This document shows positions 15,339 to 24,780 of a stretch of DNA of 64,000 nt, piece by piece (positions within the stretch are counted from its first letter, which is position 1; every line of letters begins with the position of its first letter). Source of the DNA: Pyrinomonadaceae bacterium. Its GTDB lineage: Bacteria > Acidobacteriota > Blastocatellia > Pyrinomonadales > Pyrinomonadaceae. The translations under genes were made by a program, and so were the position numbers. The notes beneath the pieces were generated by a model. It made no database searches and had not been told where the DNA came from. It saw only the letters and a list, made by a program, of their open reading frames with translations. The stretch lies in the NCBI GenBank assembly GCA_019694395.1, contig JAIBCC010000006.1, forward strand, positions 1 to 64,000, read 5' to 3'.

Positions 15339-18062
15339 CTATTTGGATGAAAAGCTGACAAGTTTTATGTTTCCTGTCAAACCCGATGGATACGGCATAA
15401 CTTTTTGCATCTCTTGCGGCTGAAAACGCTCTCCATAACGCAAATTGAGCAATTTATAATCAGGCAATTTTCGCCCTGCCATATAATTTATTGCTGTGTT
15501 TGCAACCACAACTTTGAGACGATTTTCACCTGCTTTGACAAAAGAGGTTAAGTCCATTTTATAAGGTGGCGACCAAAGCGAACCAACCCGTTTATCATTC
15601 AAATAGACAACTGCCGCTTCTTTGACGGGTGCGTCCAAATAGGTTGCCATCCCGTTAGTTTGCTGAACAAAATCAAGTGAAATTGCCTCACCAAAATCAA
15701 GCGTAACACTATTATTTGCTGAATTTGAATAATTGAAAGTCTTTTCGTAAGTAGCTGTTCCTGAAAAATATTTTGTGTCGTCAGATGAAATCCAATCGGT
15801 TAATTTCGGCATTGAAATAGACGGATTTTTACCGAATGAAACTTTCCAATCGCCACTCAAATCTATCGTCGAAAGATTAGAAATATTTGGACGGACGTAA
15901 TTTTTCGGCGTTGCAGTTTTTGAAAAAACTACAACGTGCGATTGATACGGCTCGAAATTCAACACAACCGAAGTTGAATCTTTTTCCCGATTTCGGGCGT
16001 TTGCGGCTTCGGTTGAACCATTCATTGCATCCCAAATTTCAATTGACGGAGCAGTCGTTCGGAATGTAATTTGGACATTCTTTTTAACATTGGAAGTGTT
16101 TGCAACAAAATAAATATCTTCAGTGGCAGTTTTGCGATGAACTACACCAAAATCTTTTCCGTTCGGCGAAATTTCCGCGTCAGGCTGCAAAATTTCTTTC
16201 AAGGCTTTTCCTGTATCTTCATCATCTTTAACCAATTTCACTCTCGGATTTTTACCGTCAAAAAGTCTGGAAACTATTGATTTCAATTCGTTTTGCTCGG
16301 CTTCGGTTGTTTTGTAACCGGGAACGAACGAAGGAGTTTTGCCAACCGCAATCAAAATTCCGCCGTTGTTGACGAACTCATCCAACTTTTTCAATGAAGC
16401 AAGCGGCATTCGTTCGATTTTCGGTAAGACAACCGCTTTGTGTTTAGCTGAACCGAGTGTCAAAGTTTCTTTTTCAACCTTGCCGAATTTGTTTAAAATA
16501 TCATCATCAAAAAAGTTGAGATTGTAGCCGTTTTCAAACAAGCTCGGCATAATTTTATCGCCGACGTGTTCGCGTTCCATATCGATCAAATGGACTTTAG
16601 CGGGCGAAAACCGGGCGTAAGAATCGGCGTTCGGCAGATACAAGGCGACATCCATCGTCGGCTCGCCCTGACGCATCAGCCAAGACATTCTTTGCAGATA
16701 TTTCGCCAAATCAGGCATCACGATCCACCACGGATTTCGGTCGGAATACTCGCCCGCCGCGTAAAAACGCCAGCCCGGATACTCGACTTGCGGGGGCGTG
16801 TAAGCCCAACCGTGTCCGATCAACTGATTGATTCCCTGCAAAAAATGAATGTCAGCTTCGGCTTTCAAATCAAGCGGAGTTGCCCGAAATGCAGGCGAAT
16901 GAAGCCAAGTCCAAGTTTCCGAAGAAGTTACATTTCGACCGAAAATATGATTTGCTGATGAAGCCCAACGTGCCGCCCGAACGACTTTCCATTGTGCTCC
17001 TTCGCCGTCGGAAATGTCCGCCCATTGATTCGATGAAATCGCTGCCGGAGGAATTCCATAACCTTGAATGCGGAATTTGGTTTTGTTCAATTTTGCCCAA
17101 TTCTGCATCGGAATCATAAAATTATCGTTGAAAACTTCGGTAATCGTGCGTCCCCAATCGTAACGAATTTCGGCGGACAATGGAGAGTTTTCAAGTAAAA
17201 GCGCAGGCAACAATGGACGTAAATCATAACCACGACGCTTTTGAAATTCTGCCAACATTGTATCCGTCCAGTCCTGCTGATAAACCTCTAAACTATCGCA
17301 GAAAAAGGAGTAAGGGCGATTGGTCGGAGTAAAAGCTGAATAAAGTCTGTCACCCGTTTTGCGTAAATAAGCATCAACCGAAGGTTTATCCAAATGATTC
17401 AAAACGTAGCCTTCCGCACCAAAACTTGGACGTTTGACCTGCATTCCCGATTTTCCGCCAATGATAAAGGCAATTTCGTTTCCTTTTTTCGCATCGTCAG
17501 CGGTTAAAAATACATTGTCATCTTTAATATTGGTCAATTCCTGCCACGTTTTTTCGGAAGTCAAAAGAAACGCACCTAAGAATTTTTCGGCAGGAATCAT
17601 TGAAGGAACAGGAACTCGGCGAGTATCTTTATCAATTTTTACCCGTTCAATTCGGAGTTGTCCGGCGGCTTCGGAAATCGGCGTTTTCGCTCCGCCGAAA
17701 GACCAACCGCTACCCAAAGTTAAATCCATTCGCATTCCGAGTTCTTTGGTTTTTACGCCCGTCCAGCGAAGCGCATCAATGAATTCATCAGAAAGATACG
17801 GCAAATTTTTGATACCGTTTTTTTCGTCATCCGGCAAAAGCGGATAAACAGGCTGAACCTCAACGCCGCCGATTCCACCGTCGCGCATTGTCCGCAATTC
17901 TTTTTCAATTTCAGGTTTCGTCACTGCCGCCCCAAACCACCACCAACGCATCATAATTCGGGCATCATCAGGCGGAGTTTGAAAGCCTTTCTGCAAGGTT
18001 TGCGAAAAAGAAGTGATTGAAAATGAAAAAATTAAAGCGATTGCGAATAGTTTCTTTATCAT
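15339..18062 (-). CDS. Alpha-L-rhamnosidase (GH106)
   Basis: Signal peptide at residues 1-21 (ends SFSQ). The conserved start of GH106 is clear: ARIMMRWWWFGAAVTKPEI, then GIGGVEVQPVYPL, then LTLGSGWSFGG. A long TIM-barrel half contains FFCDSLEVY and INQLIGHGW motifs. The C-terminal part (from about residue 690) has beta-sandwich domains ending in a GH2-like lectin fold (VYLNDKRVGSLWSPPYKMDLT). About 907 aa, usual for the family. It cleaves terminal alpha-L-rhamnose from rhamnogalacturonan or other pectic oligomers and feeds the rhamnose pathway upstream in the same transcript. The ATG at 18062 is preferred over 18074, because the latter lies at the edge of the adjacent repeat. Confidence 0.88.
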   Translation of the reverse strand: MIKKLFAIALIFSFSITSFSQTLQKGFQTPPDDARIMMRWWWFGAAVTKPEIEKELRTMRDGGIGGVEVQPVYPLLPDDEKNGIKNLPYLSDEFIDALRWTGVKTKELGMRMDLTLGSGWSFGGAKTPISEAAGQLRIERVKIDKDTRRVPVPSMIPAEKFLGAFLLTSEKTWQELTNIKDDNVFLTADDAKKGNEIAFIIGGKSGMQVKRPSFGAEGYVLNHLDKPSVDAYLRKTGDRLYSAFTPTNRPYSFFCDSLEVYQQDWTDTMLAEFQKRRGYDLRPLLPALLLENSPLSAEIRYDWGRTITEVFNDNFMIPMQNWAKLNKTKFRIQGYGIPPAAISSNQWADISDGEGAQWKVVRAARWASSANHIFGRNVTSSETWTWLHSPAFRATPLDLKAEADIHFLQGINQLIGHGWAYTPPQVEYPGWRFYAAGEYSDRNPWWIVMPDLAKYLQRMSWLMRQGEPTMDVALYLPNADSYARFSPAKVHLIDMEREHVGDKIMPSLFENGYNLNFFDDDILNKFGKVEKETLTLGSAKHKAVVLPKIERMPLASLKKLDEFVNNGGILIAVGKTPSFVPGYKTTEAEQNELKSIVSRLFDGKNPRVKLVKDDEDTGKALKEILQPDAEISPNGKDFGVVHRKTATEDIYFVANTSNVKKNVQITFRTTAPSIEIWDAMNGSTEAANARNREKDSTSVVLNFEPYQSHVVVFSKTATPKNYVRPNISNLSTIDLSGDWKVSFGKNPSISMPKLTDWISSDDTKYFSGTATYEKTFNYSNSANNSVTLDFGEAISLDFVQQTNGMATYLDAPVKEAAVVYLNDKRVGSLWSPPYKMDLTSFVKAGENRLKVVVANTAINYMAGRKLPDYKLLNLRYGERFQPQEMQKVMPYPSGLTGNIKLVSFSSK

Positions 18063-18072
18063 ATTTTTTTTC

Positions 18073-18149
18073 ATCCACGAAGTTTCACGAAGTTCACACG
18101 AAGATTTTAATAGTTTTTCTTCGTGATTTCTTCGTGTTACTTCGTGGAT
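18073..18149. repeat. Inverted-repeat element, word CACGAAG
   Basis: The left arm (18073-18103) holds atccacgaag, tttcacgaag and ttcacacgaag. The right arm (18119-18149) is the inverted copy. The 31-bp left arm is identical to that of the element at 23029, although the loops differ. Confidence 0.87.
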
Positions 18150-18154
18150 AGTAA

Positions 18155-19045
18155 TTACGGTTTTGCCGGCGGCTGTGTGCTTTGAACAGTTGTCAGAAAA
18201 CTTGTATCGTCCTTCTTATCTGTTGTGGTTAAAGATTTTCCGTCAGCAGCTATGGCTAAATATTTTCCGCTTGCTGTCTGCAAAAGAACACCTTGCGCGG
18301 TTGAAAATATTTTAAAAATACAACCGTCATCTTTTGCTCCACGAAGCGGAATCCGGTGGATCAGATTTTTTTCAGCATCTTCGCGTAATTGCGATTGGGT
18401 TTGCCCTTCGCCAAACAAAATTTTGACCGAATCTCCATTGGCAAGCTCTCCTCCGTTAAGATCAACCATTAGAAAAATCTGTTTCGGCGTAATTTCTTTT
18501 GAGCTCGCATCCATTCCGCCATTGGCTACCATCCCTAAATAGTTGCCGTTCTTGAACTTAAAAGAAAGTGTGTAATTCGTTGAAGTAGTTGGCGGCGTTA
18601 CAACCTGAGCATCAAAAAGCGTAGCATTTTTAGCATCATCAGTTGTGATAACTGCAATATCATCAACCTTTACGAATTTTCCGCTCGGAGTTTGAAAATA
18701 GATGAGTTTGTCTTTTACTTTCAAAATAAAAACGCATTCATCTTCTTTTGCACCTTTAATCGGCACCCGATGAATCACTTTTTTATCTTTGTCTTCGTGC
18801 CATTGCGAAGCGTCCTGACGAAGTTTTACTTTGTCGCCATCGGCGGGTTTGCCGCCATTAAGGTCTTGTAAATAAAAAGTTTGTTTTGGAGACACAGCAT
18901 TTGCCGTTACATCCAATCCGCCGTTGGCAACTTGCCCGATAAATTTTCCATCAGGAGTTTTCAGCGATACCGGAATTTCCGTTGCCTGTTGGGCAAAAAT
19001 GCCGTAGGACAATATCATCAACAAAAATGGGATTAGTTTTTTCAT
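18155..19045 (-). CDS. Secreted protein with two beta-trefoil-like repeats, function unknown
   Basis: Signal peptide residues 1-19 (ends FAQQ). The mature protein is two copies of a domain of about 125 residues (roughly 26-150 and 158-288). Both copies share GKFIGQVANGGLD/GNYLGMVANGGMD, SPKQTF/TPKQIF, LNGG, a HRVPIKGAKEDECVF/HRIPLRGAKDDGCIF block and FQTPSGKFV/LQTASGKYLAI. The GKYL phrases recall fascin-like or ricin-type beta-trefoils, which often bind carbohydrate. No catalytic motif is visible. Placed between GH106 and a DUF6807 gene, it may be a secreted binding protein. The family is not recognised by name. Confidence 0.62.
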   Translation of the reverse strand: MKKLIPFLLMILSYGIFAQQATEIPVSLKTPDGKFIGQVANGGLDVTANAVSPKQTFYLQDLNGGKPADGDKVKLRQDASQWHEDKDKKVIHRVPIKGAKEDECVFILKVKDKLIYFQTPSGKFVKVDDIAVITTDDAKNATLFDAQVVTPPTTSTNYTLSFKFKNGNYLGMVANGGMDASSKEITPKQIFLMVDLNGGELANGDSVKILFGEGQTQSQLREDAEKNLIHRIPLRGAKDDGCIFKIFSTAQGVLLQTASGKYLAIAADGKSLTTTDKKDDTSFLTTVQSTQPPAKP

Positions 19046-19056
19046 AGTTTTTCCGA

Positions 19057-20076
19057 TTATTTGTTAAATTTTTTGAAATCAACTTCTATTTTTTCGGCAG
19101 TAACTTTTTCAGCATAAATGACAAGACGATGCCTAAATTTAACTGTCTTGCCACGCTCCAAAACAAATTTTCTTTCATCCAAATTTGGCTGAAAAGACTT
19201 TCTGCCAAAAGGATTTAAAGCTAAAAGCCCATAACCGCGAACCATCATAAACGATGGAAAATTCAGATTTTGTTTATTATCAAAAATGGCAACTGTTATA
19301 TTTTCGCCGTTGATCTTGCCGCAAACGCTCGCCCATTTGCTCTCAGTTCCCCAAATTTTATCGCCGCTTAAACCTTCGCTGTTCAAAAATTCTCCTGTAA
19401 CTTTTGAATTATCCGTAGTTTCGGAAATGTCGCCTTTTTCATTGGTAATTTTCAATGGTTTGTCATTTGGCTGTTCCAATTCCCGCGTCAAACGCAATCC
19501 TAAAACACCTTCTTTGTTGTCTCCGAAAATGACTTTATCAATATTTGGAGAAAGAGTAGTTTCACGGTCAATAACTCGGGTTTTACCTTCGGTTCTAAAA
19601 ATATATTTTGTGTTTTCAAATAAAATCGTTTCGCCTTTTGGGTTAATCCATTCGGAAATCGTCACGAGTTCTGCTTTCCCCTTTCCGCCCTGTTGTTTCA
19701 ACACTTTACGGTGAGCAATCGTTCCCATTTTTTCAAGCTCTTTCGGCGTTCGATACGGCGAATTATTCCAATAATCAATCTCATTGACATCGCCGTAACT
19801 AAAGGAAAAACCGACCTGATGCGGATGATCTATTGTTTCTCCGTTACGAGTTTCAATCGGAAAACCTCGTGTCACAAAATTTCCGCCAGCCGTTATGATC
19901 GGCAGTAAAACCGGACGACGAATTCGTTCTTCGTAGCGGTAAGAAGTAAAAAGTTTTCCGTCAATTAAAATGTCAATTCGCTGTTTTGCTTCGTTCTTTA
20001 CGATTTTGAAAGTTTGTGCGTTCGTCAAAAAGACAAAGTTCAAAATCAACCAAACTATAAGTAAAACTCTTTTCAT
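19057..20076 (-). CDS. Secreted DUF6807 (PmoA-like) family protein
   Basis: Signal peptide residues 1-20 (ends TNAQ). The body carries the DUF6807 hallmarks: [51 protein letters not shown] and a C-terminal [15 protein letters not shown]. Such proteins are predicted beta-sandwiches, often found in polysaccharide-utilisation clusters of Planctomycetota, Bacteroidota and Acidobacteriota, and are named PmoA in databases without evidence of methane oxidation. The start ATG overlaps the stop of the rhamnose mutarotase gene by 4 bp, suggesting translational coupling. The role is unknown; context points to sugar or glycoside processing. Confidence 0.75.
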   Translation of the reverse strand: MKRVLLIVWLILNFVFLTNAQTFKIVKNEAKQRIDILIDGKLFTSYRYEERIRRPVLLPIITAGGNFVTRGFPIETRNGETIDHPHQVGFSFSYGDVNEIDYWNNSPYRTPKELEKMGTIAHRKVLKQQGGKGKAELVTISEWINPKGETILFENTKYIFRTEGKTRVIDRETTLSPNIDKVIFGDNKEGVLGLRLTRELEQPNDKPLKITNEKGDISETTDNSKVTGEFLNSEGLSGDKIWGTESKWASVCGKINGENITVAIFDNKQNLNFPSFMMVRGYGLLALNPFGRKSFQPNLDERKFVLERGKTVKFRHRLVIYAEKVTAEKIEVDFKKFNK

Positions 20077-20390
20077 TTTTCGATATGGAAAACTTCTTTT
20101 AGCTCAATCCATTTCGGACTATTATCGGGATTGCTCGGCATAATTTCCGACATATATTTCCACCATTTTTGGCAAATTTCCGTCTGTGCAATCGCTGCCC
20201 ATTGTTCTTCCGATTCAAACTCGACATAGCCAAAAAGCTGACTCGTTTCGGGATAAAGATAAATTGAATAATCCAAAACGCCGTGAGCTTTCAGAGTCTC
20301 CTCGAGTTTCGTCCAAATCGGACGATGACGGCGTTCGTATTCTTCGTGTTGATCTGGATTGATAGTTGTTACAAATGCTTTACGAATCAT
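20073..20390 (-). CDS. rhaM: L-rhamnose mutarotase
   Basis: Small ferredoxin-like-fold protein of 105 aa with RhaM signatures: [50 protein letters not shown] and [12 protein letters not shown]. It interconverts alpha and beta anomers of L-rhamnose so that the isomerase receives its preferred form. It acts in the cytoplasm. The ATG at 20390 (MIRKAF) is chosen over 20405 because the family begins there. Its stop overlaps the next gene by 4 bp. Confidence 0.92.
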   Translation of the reverse strand: MIRKAFVTTINPDQHEEYERRHRPIWTKLEETLKAHGVLDYSIYLYPETSQLFGYVEFESEEQWAAIAQTEICQKWWKYMSEIMPSNPDNSPKWIELKEVFHIEK

Positions 20391-20396
20391 AGAGTT

Positions 20397-20456
20397 GTCC
20401 AACAAACTTCAGTTTGTTGCTTGCTTAAATTCTCGACAAACTAAAGTTTATCGGAC
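20397..20456. repeat. Double-hairpin palindromic element, core AACAAACT/AGTTTGTT
   Basis: The first hairpin is aacaaact-tc-agtttgtt (20401-20418). The second is gacaaact-aa-agtttatc (around 20435-20452). The outer ends GTCC (20397-20400) and GGAC (20453-20456) are also complementary, so a three-way structure is possible. It occupies the whole space between rhaM and the GH105 gene. Confidence 0.7.
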
Positions 20457-20457
20457 T

Positions 20458-21564
20458 TCACTTTCTCAACAACGCTGAAGCAGTCCATAACATTGGTGCT
20501 TGCCCGTGTAAATTACCAGTTTCGCGTTCTCTATCCAGGTAATATTGCACCGAGAAACCTTTGTTTGTGCCGACGCAAACGTCTCTCAAATTAGCTTTTT
20601 CATCCAATTTACTGACCAATGCCAACCACGCTTTGCGAGCCGCCGGACCGTAAGTTTTTCCATCAAGCCAACCTTTTTTCACGCCAGTGACCATCGCAAA
20701 AGCAAACATTCCTGTTCCCGAAGTCTCTTCCCAAGATTCGGGAACATCAACGAGCTGCCGCCACAAACCGCTCGGAGCCTGATATTTAAGCAACGAAGCC
20801 ATCATTTTTTTGAAACTGCCCATAATGTCATTGTAATATTTATGATTTTTCGGCAGTTCCGATAAAAGCTCGGACATTCCGGCGGCGAACCAACCGTTTC
20901 CGCGACCCCAATAAAAAAATGAATCGTCAGCGTGATGAAATAAACCGTTTTCTTTTTGCAGTTTTTTCAAATAAGCATCAGCCGTCAACGCTGCTCTTTC
21001 GAGATATTTTTTGTCTTTCGTCGCCCGATACGCCTGCACTTGGAGAATCGTAATCATATACATATCGTCAATCCAATAGCGGGCTTCCTTAGTAATTCCA
21101 TCGGGCGTATTATCGCTAAATTGTTTATCCGCCATAGCTTGCCCAAAATTCAGATAGGTTTTATTTTTGTTTTGAATGTAAATTTCGAGCGGCAGCGAAC
21201 CAACCATCGAATAATCAACGTGGGCAATCGGATTGATATTTTCCTTTCCTTTTTCCGTTAGAAAACGGTCAAATTTAGTAATCAGGCGTTTCTGTAAATC
21301 TGTATCTTTGGTCAATTTAGCCGTCGTCAACGCACCATACCAGGTGCAGATTTCGGGATAAATAACGAATTTGCGTTTGGGCTGATTGGTAGCCGGATTT
21401 ATCTGTTCAAACTCGAAAGTGCGAGCCGCCCAATTCTCAGCAACACGCTTTCCGACTTCCTCGGGCGAAGTTCCTTTTTCCCAATTCTTAAAATAGTTTT
21501 GGGCGGAAATTGAAACCGCAAAAACTGTGATGATTAAACTTAACTTGAAAATTTTGTAATACAT
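20458..21564 (-). CDS. Unsaturated rhamnogalacturonyl hydrolase (GH105)
   Basis: Signal peptide residues 1-21 (ends ISAQ). It is an (alpha/alpha)6 barrel of the YteR/YesR family. WIDDMYM at residues 164-170 holds the Asp expected to protonate the 4,5-double bond. FYWGRGNGWFAAG and SWEETSGTGMFAFA are other family blocks, and the protein ends in GQAPMLWTASALL. It hydrates and splits the unsaturated galacturonyl residue left by rhamnogalacturonan lyases, here probably in the periplasm. Length 368 aa matches the family. It sits next to rhaM and a second GH105 gene. Confidence 0.88.
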   Translation of the reverse strand: MYYKIFKLSLIITVFAVSISAQNYFKNWEKGTSPEEVGKRVAENWAARTFEFEQINPATNQPKRKFVIYPEICTWYGALTTAKLTKDTDLQKRLITKFDRFLTEKGKENINPIAHVDYSMVGSLPLEIYIQNKNKTYLNFGQAMADKQFSDNTPDGITKEARYWIDDMYMITILQVQAYRATKDKKYLERAALTADAYLKKLQKENGLFHHADDSFFYWGRGNGWFAAGMSELLSELPKNHKYYNDIMGSFKKMMASLLKYQAPSGLWRQLVDVPESWEETSGTGMFAFAMVTGVKKGWLDGKTYGPAARKAWLALVSKLDEKANLRDVCVGTNKGFSVQYYLDRERETGNLHGQAPMLWTASALLRK

Positions 21565-21578
21565 AAAACTTTTCTTTT

Positions 21579-21670
21579 ACCGCAAAGTTCGCCAAGTTTT
21601 CGCAAAGTCCGCGAAGATTCTCACACAATTTTCGTTTTACTATTATCTTCGCGCTTCTTTGCGTTTTAAC
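21579..21670. repeat. Inverted-repeat element, words CGCAAAG/GCGAAG
   Basis: The left arm 21579-21616 has cgcaaag and gcgaag words about every 10 bp. The right arm 21647-21670 is a shorter inverted copy (cttcgcgcttctttgcgtt). It is a more diverged member of the CACGAAG-type family. Confidence 0.65.
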
Positions 21671-21674
21671 CTTT

Positions 21675-23018
21675 CTATTTTTCTAAAACCTGAACCGAAC
21701 TATCATTAATTTCAAACTTATAATTTTTCAACATTTGCAGAACTTCGGCACTTGCCAATAAAACAGGACCGTAACCGTGTGCAGCAAAAGGGCTTACCGG
21801 ACGAAAATAATAAAATGCCGGATCAAAAGCCATTCCTGTTCCGACGCAAGTTCCTTCGACCTGACCTTTTTGATTGACTTTGGTCGAAACCGCATTCCAA
21901 GCCAGCAAAGTCATTGGCGCATATGCTTTTTTATCGAGCCAGCCGCGATTGACTCCGCGTGCGTAAGCGTAGGTGTAAATTGCAGTTGCGGAAGTTTCGA
22001 GATACGAATCCGATTTATCCAGAAGCTGATGCCAAAATCCAGAACCACTCTGCAATGCGGCTAAACCTTTGGCGTGACGTTGGAAAAGATTCAAAATTTT
22101 TGCCCGGTTTGGATGATTTTCAGGTAAAACGTCCAAAACTTCCGCCAATGTCATAAACGCCCAACCATTTGCTCTTGCCCAATGAAATTCGGGATGCTCA
22201 CTCATTCCTTCAACCCAGCCGTGCATAAAAATATTGAGGTTTGGATTGAACATTTTTTGCTCAAAAGAAAGAATCTGATTTGCCGCTTCGTCAAAGTATT
22301 TTTTGTCGCCCGTCAATTTACCCATTTGGACTAAAGCGGGCAAGCTCATAAACATATCATCGAGCCATAAAGTGTTTGGCTGTGGACGATTACGCGCCAA
22401 GGTTCTGTCTTTCAAACGAAATTGTTTGTTCAAAATATGGTCAATCGCCGTGTCAATAATCGGCTGCAAATCAGCTTTGCTTCCCGACCTTTTCGCTTTG
22501 ATCATCGCAGCACACATCGCTCCTACATCATCCAAAGCGCGTGGAGCAATCAAATTTCTGAGTGGCATTTTTGCTTCCCACTCTTCGTATTTTGAAGCAG
22601 TGTGTTTGAATTTATCGGCAGAATCGGCAATAAAAGTCAGACGTTTTTCGACGTAATCACGATATTTCGCATCTTTCGTCACTTCGTTTGCGAGCAGCAT
22701 TCCCGCGTATGTCACACCCCATTCGTAGGAAACAATTCGAAAATCGCCGCGAGCGAGAATGGTATTTGAATCAATTTTAGAAATATCCGTAACAGGCTCG
22801 CCCGTTTTTTCGTTGATGAAACCTGTTGGCGTTGTCGCATTCAAATAATCGTAAACCCGATTAATTACAGCAATTACGTCTGTATCTTTGGGAATTCCGT
22901 AAGGGATTGGATAATCCGGTTTGAGTTGATGTAAAGGTGTTGTTGCATCAGTTTGCGGAACTTGGGCAAACGAAATTTGCACAGACAGAGCTAAAATCAG
23001 AAGCAATAATTTTTTCAT
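21675..23018 (-). CDS. Second GH105 unsaturated glucuronyl/galacturonyl hydrolase-like protein
   Basis: Signal peptide residues 1-19 (ends SFAQ). GH105-type (alpha/alpha)6 barrel with LWLDDMFM (Asp220-Asp221 in the local numbering), FHWARANGWAFMTLAEV, SDSYLETSATAIYTYAYARG and a terminal HGYGPVLLASAEVLQML. About 447 aa, longer than the neighbouring paralogue because of an N-terminal extension. It probably acts on a different unsaturated oligosaccharide than the 20458 enzyme. The open frame runs on to 23120, but that extension translates the adjacent repeat. The ATG at 23018 gives the signal peptide and is chosen. Confidence 0.83.
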   Translation of the reverse strand: MKKLLLLILALSVQISFAQVPQTDATTPLHQLKPDYPIPYGIPKDTDVIAVINRVYDYLNATTPTGFINEKTGEPVTDISKIDSNTILARGDFRIVSYEWGVTYAGMLLANEVTKDAKYRDYVEKRLTFIADSADKFKHTASKYEEWEAKMPLRNLIAPRALDDVGAMCAAMIKAKRSGSKADLQPIIDTAIDHILNKQFRLKDRTLARNRPQPNTLWLDDMFMSLPALVQMGKLTGDKKYFDEAANQILSFEQKMFNPNLNIFMHGWVEGMSEHPEFHWARANGWAFMTLAEVLDVLPENHPNRAKILNLFQRHAKGLAALQSGSGFWHQLLDKSDSYLETSATAIYTYAYARGVNRGWLDKKAYAPMTLLAWNAVSTKVNQKGQVEGTCVGTGMAFDPAFYYFRPVSPFAAHGYGPVLLASAEVLQMLKNYKFEINDSSVQVLEK

Positions 23019-23028
23019 AATCAATTTC

Positions 23029-23108
23029 ATCCACGAAGTTTCACGAAGTTCACACGAAGTTTTTTTTAATGCTCTTACTTCGTGTTGTCTTTGTGTTTTT
23101 TCGTGGAT
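23029..23108. repeat. Inverted-repeat element, word CACGAAG
   Basis: The left arm (23029-23059) is identical over 31 bp to that of the 18073 element. The right arm (23078-23108) is inverted but has drifted (cttcgtg, ctttgtg, ttcgtggat). An open frame extends through the element, which misleads start prediction for the GH105 gene. Confidence 0.86.
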
Positions 23109-23112
23109 AGTC

Positions 23113-24768
23113 TTAAGCAATTTGCAGAGTTAATCTCGTCACCGATGCCGGAGCGAATTTATACACCAAACTTCCGCCTGTTCCGACCGTAACCGCTTCA
23201 TTTTTCGGCACTAAAGCATTTGGCTGAGCAAACGTATTTCGTGTATGCAGATCGTTTGAAGTCAAAACTCTCGCTTCGGCTGAAACGATTTTTGCTCCGC
23301 GCAGATTGATTTCGGTTTCTTTGGCGTTCAAATGATCGGGATTAACTGCTGTTACAGTTACGGTTTTATCTTTAATTGAAGCTGAACCGTTTAATCCCCA
23401 AATGCTCGCTTTTGTTTCTTTTTTCTGTGCATCAAACCGTGAAAATCCGACTCTATCCGAAATAAATTCGCTTCGGATGGCGGTTGCTCCGGCGTGTGGC
23501 ATATACATTTCAAAAACGTGATAATTCGGGGTCATCGCAAATTTATCTTCAGCGGCGATGAACAATGAATGAATCGTATTGATAAGCTGCGCCGGATTTG
23601 CCATCACAACTTTATCGGCGTGACGTTGAAAAGTGTCGAGATTCAAACCCGAAATCAGTGCATCGCGTAAGGTCGAAGCGTAGGCGTAAAGCCAGCCGTC
23701 CGGCATATCCGGGTCTTGCCAATGCCACGCGCCCCATTCGTCCACGCAGATTTTTACGCGGCGGTCGCGGTCAAATTCGCCCATCACTTGCCAATGATCT
23801 TCGATCAAAGTTTCCATCCGGTCAGAACGCTGAATTAAATCATACCAATCATTTACGTCAAAATCGTTGGCGATTTGCTTGCCCGTCGAACCCGAATAGT
23901 AGTGCAATCCCCAGCCGTAGAGTTTATTGATTTGTCCAGAACCTTTTTCGGTTAACTTTGAAAAGAACCGGCGAGTCCAATTTGTATCGCCGCCGTTTGG
24001 ACCTGAACCGATGAATTTATATTTTACGCCGTAAGTCGGATTCCAAGCCGTGAATCTACGAAATTCCGTCGCATATTCTTCGGGTAAAAAATCGCCGCCG
24101 CAGCCCCAGGATTCGTTGCCGATGCCCCAATATTCAACTTTATACGGATCAACCGAACCATTTTTCGCACGTTCTTTTGACCATGAAGTCGTATTTGCAG
24201 GAGAGTTACAGTAATCAAGCCATTCCTGAAAAACTCTTGCGTCCCGCGTGCGAAGATTCGCCGCCAAATACATCGGCGCACCGACCATTTTGCAGAAACG
24301 GGCAAATTCATCCGTGCCGAAATAATTCGATTCGTATTTTTGCGGTCCGCCCTCTAACTTTTGATAATTTTGCGGAGCTTTATAGGTTGTATCTGCCCAA
24401 AAATTTACTCTGGTTGGACGTTTTTCTCTTGGTCCGATGCCGTCACGCCAATCATATTGATCGGCAAAACAACCGCCCGGATAACGAATTACGCCGGGTT
24501 TAATTTTCTTTAATGCATCAACTAAATCCGCCCGAATTCCCTCATAATTACGAATCTTCGATTTTTCGCCAACCCAGATTCCGTCGTAAACGACCGCTCC
24601 CAAATGTTCGACAAAATGCCCGTAAACATCAGGATTTATTGTTCCAATCGGCTCGTTGAGCATTATTTCGATCTTTGAATCTGCCGCAAAAGCCGAGCGC
24701 GGAGCAAGCATAGCCAACGCTCCAACTCCTAAAGAACCTGCCAAAAATTCACGTCTTCCAAGTTTCAT
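23113..24768 (-). CDS. abfA: Alpha-L-arabinofuranosidase (GH51), Tat-exported
   Basis: Twin-arginine signal LGRREFLAG followed by an Ala-rich stretch and AFA cleavage near residue 28. GH51 blocks: NPDVYGHFVEHLG, IRYPGGCFADQYDWRDGIG, WGIGNESWGCGG with acid/base Glu219, HYYSGS, and VDEWGAW with nucleophile Glu344. The C-terminal beta-sandwich ends in VYKFAPASVTRLTLQ. It removes alpha-L-arabinofuranosyl side groups from arabinan or rhamnogalacturonan I. Many GH51 enzymes are cytoplasmic, so Tat export is worth noting. The arabinose product fits the arabinokinase-like gene further along the same strand. Confidence 0.92.
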   Translation of the reverse strand: MKLGRREFLAGSLGVGALAMLAPRSAFAADSKIEIMLNEPIGTINPDVYGHFVEHLGAVVYDGIWVGEKSKIRNYEGIRADLVDALKKIKPGVIRYPGGCFADQYDWRDGIGPREKRPTRVNFWADTTYKAPQNYQKLEGGPQKYESNYFGTDEFARFCKMVGAPMYLAANLRTRDARVFQEWLDYCNSPANTTSWSKERAKNGSVDPYKVEYWGIGNESWGCGGDFLPEEYATEFRRFTAWNPTYGVKYKFIGSGPNGGDTNWTRRFFSKLTEKGSGQINKLYGWGLHYYSGSTGKQIANDFDVNDWYDLIQRSDRMETLIEDHWQVMGEFDRDRRVKICVDEWGAWHWQDPDMPDGWLYAYASTLRDALISGLNLDTFQRHADKVVMANPAQLINTIHSLFIAAEDKFAMTPNYHVFEMYMPHAGATAIRSEFISDRVGFSRFDAQKKETKASIWGLNGSASIKDKTVTVTAVNPDHLNAKETEINLRGAKIVSAEARVLTSNDLHTRNTFAQPNALVPKNEAVTVGTGGSLVYKFAPASVTRLTLQIA

Positions 24769-24780
24769 AGTTTAATTTTT

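Noticed and set aside
19057-20076. Methane oxygenase function suggested by the PmoA family name
   Set aside because: The protein is secreted and has no copper-enzyme membrane architecture; the family name does not reflect proven activity, and the neighbours are sugar genes.
23019-23120. N-terminal extension of the second GH105 protein
   Set aside because: These codons translate an inverted-repeat element; the ATG at 23018 gives a proper signal peptide.
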